Below, piece by piece: positions 16,053-21,398 of a stretch of 21,398 nt of DNA (positions within the stretch are counted from its first letter, which is position 1; every line of letters begins with the position of its first letter). This stretch comes from JBOFDK01 sp051650305 (GTDB lineage: Bacteria > Bacillota > Clostridia > Lachnospirales > Cellulosilyticaceae). Location: contig JBOFIT010000193.1 in NCBI GenBank assembly GCA_051650305.1, forward strand, positions 1 through 21,398. The letters are read 5' to 3'. The translations under genes were made by a program, and so were the position numbers. Under the pieces are notes generated by a model. That model worked only from the letters and a program-made list of their open reading frames with translations. It did no database searches and had not been told where the DNA came from.

Positions 16053-17354
16053 ATGACAAGAATAGAAATCAATAAGAGAACCAGGAAGAAGTATAAGCTA
16101 GCCACAGAACCTAAAGTTAATATGATGTATAAGGTATTACTTATTTTGCCGATCAGTATGCTTTTGTTTGCCTTTGTATGTAATACACCGATGGAGATTG
16201 TAGAGGGACTTGTAAAGATTTATGAAGCGACGGATGTACTGATTACAGATTACTTACAAGTAGCAAATACAGGGGCAGCCTTTATGAATGCAGCACTTGT
16301 GATGATTATCAATCTTGTATTGTTATACTGCTTGAAATTAAAGCCTAACGGTGTGATTATCTCTGCACTCTTTCTACTGGGTGGCTTTGCTTTTATGGGT
16401 AAAAACTTATGGAATATATGGCCTTTTTATCTAGGCGGCTATGCCTATAGTAGATACCATAACATTCCCTATAAAAATGTAATTGTTATCAATATGCTTT
16501 CGACCGCACTGAGTCCACTGAGTAGTTTTGTGACACAAGCAGTGGATACAAGCCCATTATTATCTTTTGTACTTACAGCAATTATTAGTGGGTTTGTAGG
16601 TTTTATCATGCCAACAATTTCAGCACATATCATTGGAACACATATGGGGTATAGCCTCTATAATATGGGGACAGCGACAGGGTTTGTAGGCATTGTTCTT
16701 TACAGTATTATGTCAGGCTTAGGACTAGAAAGTGAACGCAGTAGTAACTTTTATGAAGTGAGAGATTTAAAAGTTTATGTGTTTTTTATCCTATTTAGTC
16801 TTGCGCTTATAGGAATTGGGTATTATTTTAATAATAGGAGTTTTAAAGGGTACCGGAAGGTTATCAAGCATACGGGGCGATTGGTAACGGATATCATTAA
16901 GCAGGATGGCTTTGGTCTGAGTTTGATTAATATGGGGCTACTAGGCATTTTGTGTATCATCTATATAGAAGCAGTAGGTGGTGTGCTAAATGGACCGGTC
17001 ATTGCGGCGATGCTTACAGTCATAGGCTTTGGTGGGTTTGGTAAGCATCCGAGAAATGTAACACCTATTATACTGGGGGTTACACTAGGTATGATTTTTA
17101 TGGGAAAAGAAGGTAGCACTACGATCCTTATTATATCAGCACTGTTTGGAACGACATTAGCACCGATAGCTGGGGAGTATGGTGTTTTATGGGGAATGCT
17201 CGCGGGGATGATTCACTCGGCGTTAGTATTAAATATTGGAGATATCCATGGTGGTATCGTACTTTATAACAATGGTTTATCTGGTGGTATTATAGCGATG
17301 CTCCTTATACCGTTAATTGATGCATTTAAAAGGGAGAAACACAATGAGACATGA
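16053..17354 (+). CDS. DUF1576-family multi-pass membrane protein
   Basis: 433 residues with about ten hydrophobic segments (first at 25-44) and a short basic N-terminus in the cytoplasm. I recognise it as the DUF1576 family, whose function is not established. The two halves repeat the same pattern: NG-x-x-I-x-A (N99, N313), then GF, then GK exactly 18 residues on (K117, K331), then N, P and G at K+4, K+7 and K+11 in both. A T-x-L-S/A-P motif follows (P155, P371). Such twofold duplication with conserved Gly, Asn and Pro in membrane segments is typical of transporters or channels, so a transport role is a fair inference; no substrate can be named. AAGGAGAG lies 3 bases before the ATG. The last four codons overlap the next gene. 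Confidence 0.85.
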   Translation: MTRIEINKRTRKKYKLATEPKVNMMYKVLLILPISMLLFAFVCNTPMEIVEGLVKIYEATDVLITDYLQVANTGAAFMNAALVMIINLVLLYCLKLKPNGVIISALFLLGGFAFMGKNLWNIWPFYLGGYAYSRYHNIPYKNVIVINMLSTALSPLSSFVTQAVDTSPLLSFVLTAIISGFVGFIMPTISAHIIGTHMGYSLYNMGTATGFVGIVLYSIMSGLGLESERSSNFYEVRDLKVYVFFILFSLALIGIGYYFNNRSFKGYRKVIKHTGRLVTDIIKQDGFGLSLINMGLLGILCIIYIEAVGGVLNGPVIAAMLTVIGFGGFGKHPRNVTPIILGVTLGMIFMGKEGSTTILIISALFGTTLAPIAGEYGVLWGMLAGMIHSALVLNIGDIHGGIVLYNNGLSGGIIAMLLIPLIDAFKREKHNET

Positions 17355-17694
17355 GTATAAAAAAGTATCTCGTATTGTAGATGAGTTAACGACGTTTTTT
17401 TTAGAACATCGTGCAAAAGAGATTAGCTTAAATATAGAAATGAAAGATGATCATGAAGTAATCACCATTAAGGCATGTCCGATTGATCATATGAAGAAGG
17501 TCATTGATAATTTACAGCGTATGCTTAGTAATCCACGTGAAAGTGAGATGGAAGAGTATTTTTGGGAATTGGCAGGAGAGTGTGATTACTCTAGCGAATC
17601 ATGTGAACTTAGCTTGGTAGGGTCGATGATTGACAGTGCTAGCATCGATTATGATGATGAACAAATCTGCTTAGAACTGATACGTCGTAGATAA
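17344..17694 (+). CDS. Small acidic protein of unknown function, partner of the DUF1576 gene
   Basis: 116 residues, soluble, no signal or membrane segment. ATG at 17344 is chosen because AGGGAG lies 7 bases upstream; the frame is open further up, inside the previous gene, but has no ribosome site there. It overlaps the DUF1576 frame by 11 bases in another reading frame, so translation is probably coupled. Predicted by eye: a first helix (about 4-24), paired strands (27-44), a second helix (46-62), an acidic helix (67-80), and two short strands at the end (87-92, 107-114), finishing in RRR. The helix-strand-strand start faintly recalls GHKL/anti-sigma ATPase folds, but no N-box or G-box is visible, so I do not assign it. 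A regulatory subunit for the membrane protein is one possibility. Confidence 0.8.
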   Translation: MRHEYKKVSRIVDELTTFFLEHRAKEISLNIEMKDDHEVITIKACPIDHMKKVIDNLQRMLSNPRESEMEEYFWELAGECDYSSESCELSLVGSMIDSASIDYDDEQICLELIRRR

Positions 17695-17698
17695 TAAG

Positions 17699-17733
17699 AG
17701 GGAGTATTGCATTTATGTGCAATGCTCCTTTTT
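17699..17733 (+). terminator. Intrinsic terminator after the DUF1576 gene pair
   Basis: Stem GGAGTATTGCA (17701-17711) with TGCAATGCTCC (17718-17728), one wobble, 6-base loop, five T (17729-17733). Confidence 0.88.
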
Positions 17734-17797
17734 ACTGAGTAGAGGCATTAAAAATCAGGGATTATGCAACGTTACAAGTTCGGGATAAGTGGGATGG

Positions 17798-17826
17798 TAG
17801 ATAGTTTTTTAGATAAGTGGTACAAT
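17798..17826 (+). promoter_or_regulatory. Candidate extended -10 promoter of recD2
   Basis: TAGATA (17798-17803), 17 bases, TGGTACAAT with -10 TACAAT at 17821-17826 and the TGN extension at 17818-17820. The weak -35 (4 of 6) is offset by the extended -10. Confidence 0.45.
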
Positions 17827-17862
17827 AAGGTTAAGAAAAGACGAAGGAAATGGTGAGTAGGT

Positions 17863-20091
17863 GTGGAACAGCAGATTGTCATTGAGGGCATCATAGAGGA
17901 TATTATTTATCAAAATGAAGAAAATGGTTATACGGTATGTACAGTAGACTACGATGGTGAGGAACTTTCCTGTGTAGGGGCGATGCCAGGCATCCATCCA
18001 GGAGAAGAAGTACGGGTCGTTGGAAGTTTTGTGGTGCATCCTGTATATGGAAAGCAACTTAAGGTCGATACTTATGAAAAGAGCATTCCAAAGACTGTGC
18101 AAGGGATTGAGCGTTATCTTTCGTCAGGAGCCATTAAAGGCATCGGACCGAAGACTGCGAAGAAGATCGTGAAGCACTTTGGATTGGATACTTTTAAAAT
18201 TATAGAGAATGAGCCTTTAGTGCTTGCGCAGATTCAGGGGATTACAGAGAAGAAGGCTTTGGAGATTAGTGAAGTCTTCCATGCGCAACATGAACTACGT
18301 ACAGCGATGATGGTGCTTCAGGAGTACGGCATCACAGCGACGTATGCCATTAAGATTTATAAGAAGTATCGTGATAAGACGGTGGAAGTCATCAAGTCTA
18401 ATCCTTATAAATTAGCAGAGGATATCTTGGGCATAGGGTTTAAGAAAGCGGATGAGATTGCTACACAGATAGGAATCTCTAGAGAAGACCCACAGCGTAT
18501 TAAGACAGGCGTTATTTATCTGCTAAACTACTTTTCATTGAGTGGCCATACCTATATGCCAAAGGAGAAGCTTCTTATAGAAGGTAGACAATTACTAGGT
18601 GTAGATGAAAGCTTGCTTGAGAATGCGGTGTTGGAACTTAGTATTGGGAAGCAGATCATTACGAAGAACTATGCAGAAGGACCTTGTGTCTTTATGAGCT
18701 ACCTTTATAACAATGAGCAGAGTATCGCAAGAAAACTCATCGACCTTGGTGCACTGTATGAACCGAACTTGACCATGGATTTTGAAAAAGAGATTGCTCA
18801 GACGGAGAAGGAACTAGAGATTACTTTGGTAGAAGAGCAAAAAGAAGCGGTGCGTCATGTGCTCAGTCACGGTGTTACAGTCGTGACAGGTGGACCGGGT
18901 ACAGGTAAGACGACGACCATCAACGCCATCTTGCATATGCTTGAAAAGAATGGTGAAGAAGTACTGCTAGCAGCGCCTACAGGACGAGCAGCTAAGCGTA
19001 TGAGTGAAGCGACCAGTCATCCAGCTCAGACGATTCACCGCTTACTTGAGATAGGCTATCTAAAGGAAGAAAGTACCAGACAGATGTTTAATCGTAATGA
19101 AGAGAATCCACTAGAAGCAGATGTCATCGTCATTGATGAGATGTCCATGGTGGATGTGACCTTGATGTACAGCTTGCTACGTGCAGTGGTAGAAGGGCAG
19201 AGACTGATTCTTATAGGTGATGCCGACCAGCTGCCATCAGTAGGTGCAGGGAATGTACTGAAAGACATTATAAAAAGTGAGCGTATACCAGTGGTTAAGC
19301 TTACACAGATTTTTAGACAAGCAAGTAAAAGTGATATCGTTATGAATGCCCATCGCATCAACAAAGGGCAGTATCCAGAGATGAATGGCGAAGGCACAGA
19401 TTTCTTTTTCCAGAATCGGAGTATGCAGGAGCAGGTGGTAGAAACAGTAGTTTCTATGATTACAACACGCATTCCTAAGTTTACCCCAGTAGATAAAATT
19501 CGCGATATTCAGGTGCTTGTGCCGATGCGAAAAGGTTTACTAGGTGTTCATGAGTTAAATACTGCACTTCAAAAGGCGTTAAACCCTCCGACACTCCTTA
19601 AGATGGAGAAGGAATATAGAGGGATGATTTTCCGTGTAGGCGATAAGGTCATGCAAATTAAGAATAACTATAATACGCCATGGAAACTATATGCACCTAC
19701 CTCGGGGATGCCAGTGGATGAAGGGGTAGGGGTATTTAATGGGGATAGTGGTATCGTAACGGCGATTGACTTGCAAAGAGAAATACTTACAGTCACTTTT
19801 GAAGACCAAAAAACGGTAGAATATGAGTTCTCACAATTGGATGAGTTAGAACTTGCCTATGCCATTACGATTCATAAATCTCAAGGAAGTGAGTATCCAG
19901 TAGTCGTATTACCGATTCATAGTGGGCCACCGATGTTACTTAGTCGTAATCTTCTTTATACTGCAGTTACACGTGCGAAGAAAATGGTGGTAGGTGTAGG
20001 CCTTAAAGAGACTTTGAACCGTATGGTAGACAATAATAAAGAGTTAGAACGTTACTCCAGTTTGGGGTATCATTTACAAAAACTCATTTAA
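17863..20091 (+). CDS. recD2: RecD2-like ATP-dependent DNA helicase
   Basis: 742 residues, in the range of RecD2 proteins (Deinococcus about 715, Bacillus YrrC about 798). Order of parts: N-terminal OB-like region (1-75), helix-hairpin-helix DNA-binding segment (about 85-108, with KGIGPKTAKKI), then superfamily 1B helicase motors. Walker A is GGPGTGKT at 343-350, the DEMSMVD Walker B at 425-431, GDADQLPSVGAG follows, and ITIHKSQGSEY at 668-678 with LLYTAVTRA close the C-terminal motor. The enzyme unwinds DNA 5' to 3' and acts in repair or replication-fork maintenance; it is RecBC-independent. GTG start: the N-terminus MEQQIVIEGIIEDI fits the family, but the ribosome site (GGTGAG, 5 bases away) is weak. 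comF follows after 26 bases, probably the same transcript. Confidence 0.95.
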   Translation: MEQQIVIEGIIEDIIYQNEENGYTVCTVDYDGEELSCVGAMPGIHPGEEVRVVGSFVVHPVYGKQLKVDTYEKSIPKTVQGIERYLSSGAIKGIGPKTAKKIVKHFGLDTFKIIENEPLVLAQIQGITEKKALEISEVFHAQHELRTAMMVLQEYGITATYAIKIYKKYRDKTVEVIKSNPYKLAEDILGIGFKKADEIATQIGISREDPQRIKTGVIYLLNYFSLSGHTYMPKEKLLIEGRQLLGVDESLLENAVLELSIGKQIITKNYAEGPCVFMSYLYNNEQSIARKLIDLGALYEPNLTMDFEKEIAQTEKELEITLVEEQKEAVRHVLSHGVTVVTGGPGTGKTTTINAILHMLEKNGEEVLLAAPTGRAAKRMSEATSHPAQTIHRLLEIGYLKEESTRQMFNRNEENPLEADVIVIDEMSMVDVTLMYSLLRAVVEGQRLILIGDADQLPSVGAGNVLKDIIKSERIPVVKLTQIFRQASKSDIVMNAHRINKGQYPEMNGEGTDFFFQNRSMQEQVVETVVSMITTRIPKFTPVDKIRDIQVLVPMRKGLLGVHELNTALQKALNPPTLLKMEKEYRGMIFRVGDKVMQIKNNYNTPWKLYAPTSGMPVDEGVGVFNGDSGIVTAIDLQREILTVTFEDQKTVEYEFSQLDELELAYAITIHKSQGSEYPVVVLPIHSGPPMLLSRNLLYTAVTRAKKMVVGVGLKETLNRMVDNNKELERYSSLGYHLQKLI

Positions 20092-20117
20092 TCATTAGAT
20101 AAAAGAAAGGTGGTCTT

Positions 20118-20828
20118 ATGACAGGCCAAGAATTTATGCAGTGGCTATATCCAGATAAGTGCATCATATGTGGCAAGCTTCTTGAACGCCCGCAGAAAGA
20201 AAAAGCGGTGTATACATGTGTGGCTTGTGAAAGTTATCTTGATGAAGTGAAGAAGTGCCCAAGGTGTGGGAGACCTTATGTGATTCAAGATACGTGTAGT
20301 TACTGTCATGAGATACCGGAGAAAATAACGGCTATTCGAGGACTGTTTCCTTATGTAGATGCATATAAAGAAAGTATACTACGGTGGAAATACAGAGGGA
20401 TTCGTAAGTATGCTAGAGGCTATGCAGAGCTGATGGTAAGTCAGATTCTTGAGAAGGAAAAATTTGAGATAGAGTGTCTCATACCGATACCGATAGCACC
20501 CAATCGCTATGGACAGCGTGGTTTTAACCAAGCGGAGGATTTAGCCCTAGAGATAAGTCGCCTAACGGGGACACCAGTACTTTCTGTATTGGAGCGAACC
20601 CATGGTACAAAACCACAATCAGCCTGTACGAAGGAAGAAAGACGCCAAAATATTCGAGGAACAGTTAAAATAATACAAGAAATGCCAAAGAAATATCCTT
20701 TAAAAGTCGCATTTATTGACGATATATATACTACAGGGAGCACTGTGCTAGAATGCATAAAGGTGCTTCATCAAGCACAGTGGTATCCAGAGGAGATTTA
20801 TGTATTTACTGTAGGGATAGCCATTTAA
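20118..20828 (+). CDS. comF: ComF-family phosphoribosyltransferase-like protein
   Basis: 236 residues. The N-terminal part has four Cys pairs: C15/C18, C34/C37, C47/C50 and C60/C63, enough for two zinc sites. The rest is a type I phosphoribosyltransferase fold with the PRPP-binding signature VAFIDDIYTTGST at 197-209 and the family segments PIPIAPNRYGQRGFNQAEDLA and TKPQSACTKEERRQNI. ComFC in Bacillus is needed for DNA uptake during transformation. In many bacteria the homologue (GntX-type) is conserved without known competence, so the function here is open. The helicase-like ComFA is not next to it. AAAGGTGG lies before the ATG. It sits between recD2 and a yvyF-type gene. Confidence 0.92.
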   Translation: MTGQEFMQWLYPDKCIICGKLLERPQKEKAVYTCVACESYLDEVKKCPRCGRPYVIQDTCSYCHEIPEKITAIRGLFPYVDAYKESILRWKYRGIRKYARGYAELMVSQILEKEKFEIECLIPIPIAPNRYGQRGFNQAEDLALEISRLTGTPVLSVLERTHGTKPQSACTKEERRQNIRGTVKIIQEMPKKYPLKVAFIDDIYTTGSTVLECIKVLHQAQWYPEEIYVFTVGIAI

Positions 20829-20857
20829 AGATCAACAACAAAGGGGGCGCAGTAAAA

Positions 20858-21268
20858 ATGGAAGTAAAGACATGCAGACGATGTAATAAAGTATTTCAGT
20901 ATATAGGTGGGAAACCTATATGTCCGAGATGTAAGAAAAAAGAAGAAGAACTTTTCCAAGTAGTGAAAGCCTACTTACGAGAAAATGTGGGAGCTACCAT
21001 GGAAGAGGTCAGTGAAGCTACAGGAGCAACACTTGGTATGATCCAAGGCTTCTTAAGAGAAGGACGCTTAGAGGTGACACCAGATTCGCCAATCGCACTG
21101 ACTTGTGAGCAGTGTGGAGCAAAGATTCGTACAGGACGCTTTTGCGATAAGTGTAAGAATCACTTGAGTAATAGCTTGCAAGATGCAGCGAACTCTATGA
21201 AACCAACTGTTACAAAAGAAACGAAAGAAAAAGAACGTATGCGTTTTTTAGATTCACTTAATAAATAA
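20858..21268 (+). CDS. yvyF: YvyF-like flagellar-region zinc-ribbon protein
   Basis: 136 residues. ATG chosen because AAGGGGG precedes it by 10 bases and the protein then starts with a zinc knuckle. Two Cys4 sites: C6, C9, C22, C25 near the start and C83, C86, C96, C99 near the middle. Between them lies a helical segment (about 33-72) resembling a small winged helix or MerR-like reader (ATMEEVSEATGATLGMIQGF). The C-terminus is charged and lysine-rich. The layout matches the flagellar operon protein family to which Bacillus YvyF belongs; YvyF stands between comFC and flgM there, as it follows comF here. Its biochemical role is unknown. A terminator follows, so any flgM would be transcribed separately. 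Confidence 0.88.
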   Translation: MEVKTCRRCNKVFQYIGGKPICPRCKKKEEELFQVVKAYLRENVGATMEEVSEATGATLGMIQGFLREGRLEVTPDSPIALTCEQCGAKIRTGRFCDKCKNHLSNSLQDAANSMKPTVTKETKEKERMRFLDSLNK

Positions 21269-21284
21269 AGTAGAGACACGAAAT

Positions 21285-21314
21285 GGGCCTATTGCAGAAG
21301 CAATGGGCCTTTTG
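21285..21314 (+). terminator. Intrinsic terminator after the recD2-comF-yvyF operon
   Basis: Stem GGCCTATTGC (21286-21295) with GCAATGGGCC (21300-21309), one wobble, AGAA tetraloop, four T after. Confidence 0.85.
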
Positions 21315-21333
21315 TTATAGACAGTAGCATTAT

Positions 21334-21398
21334 AAAAAAGTTCCTTTATTCCAGAAAAGGTCGATTCCTCCAACATTTCTTCCATAAAGGACTTTTTT
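21334..21398 (+). repeat. Inverted repeat with long loop at the right edge
   Basis: AAAAAAGTTCCTTTAT (21334-21349) is complementary to ATAAAGGACTTTTTT (21384-21398), with one extra T on the left arm and a loop of about 34 bases. The T-run ends at the window edge. It may be a second, bidirectional terminator, the end of an opposing gene or a short repeat element; I cannot tell. Confidence 0.5.

Noticed and set aside
17344..17694. Calling the small acidic protein a GHKL ATPase or anti-sigma factor
   Set aside because: The secondary-structure order is only vaguely similar and no N-box, G1 or G2 motif is visible.
21250..21385. Minus-strand frame of about 43 codons across the right-edge repeat and terminator
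   Set aside because: It runs through two hairpins, has no ribosome site of quality and resembles nothing; better explained as non-coding.
1..21398. CRISPR arrays, insertion sequences, tRNA or rRNA genes, phage genes
   Set aside because: No regular direct repeats with spacers, no transposase or integrase frames, and no tRNA or rRNA-like segments were seen; gaps between genes are under 300 bases and are filled by terminators, promoters and the riboswitch.

Overview
The window looks like chromosomal DNA from an endospore-forming, flagellated, low-GC Firmicute of class Clostridia. The evidence is four-fold: sporulation genes (spoIID, spoIIQ, spoIIID), flagellar rod genes, a SAM-I (S-box) riboswitch ahead of metK, and strong Shine-Dalgarno sites with AT-rich intergenic terminators. 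A Lachnospirales/Cellulosilyticum-like host is my guess; the sequence alone does not prove it. All genes are on the + strand.

Layout. (1) 1-8710: two giant, related cell-surface proteins made of fibronectin-III-like modules, with a beta-rich region and a degenerate SLH-like tail. The first is cut by the left window edge. The second has a clear signal peptide, and the two are 10 bases apart. (2) 8725-8885: two intrinsic terminators bracketing a 28-codon reading frame for a one-helix membrane peptide. (3) 8939-11257: spoIID, spoIIQ and spoIIID, each ahead of or behind recognisable signals. There is a candidate sigma-E promoter before spoIID, a very good sigma-F match before spoIIQ, and terminators after spoIIQ and spoIIID. 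(4) 11354-14399: a sigma-A-type promoter, an mreB/mbl gene, two flagellar rod/hook genes and a FlgJ-type rod-binding protein, tightly packed. The order spoIID-spoIIQ-spoIIID-mbl-flhO-flhP is the one known from Bacillus. (5) 14412-15921: promoter, SAM-I riboswitch with terminator/antiterminator, metK and its terminator. (6) 16053-17733: a DUF1576-type multi-pass membrane protein overlapping a small acidic protein of unknown function, with its own promoter and terminator. (7) 17863-21314: recD2, comF (phosphoribosyltransferase) and a yvyF-type zinc-ribbon protein in a probable operon ending in a terminator. (8) 21334-21398: a long-loop inverted repeat at the right edge.

How they fit together. 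SpoIID cuts glycan strands during engulfment. SpoIIQ is the forespore half of the engulfment channel. SpoIIID is a mother-cell transcription factor. MreB guides lateral wall synthesis. FlgF/FlgG/FlgJ build the flagellar rod. The block thus joins cell-wall remodelling, shape and motility. metK is a self-contained feedback unit. Most of the window is conserved core genome. The parts that a known family does not explain are the surface-protein pair, the 28-codon peptide, and the DUF1576 pair, whose membrane protein shows a clear internal duplication.
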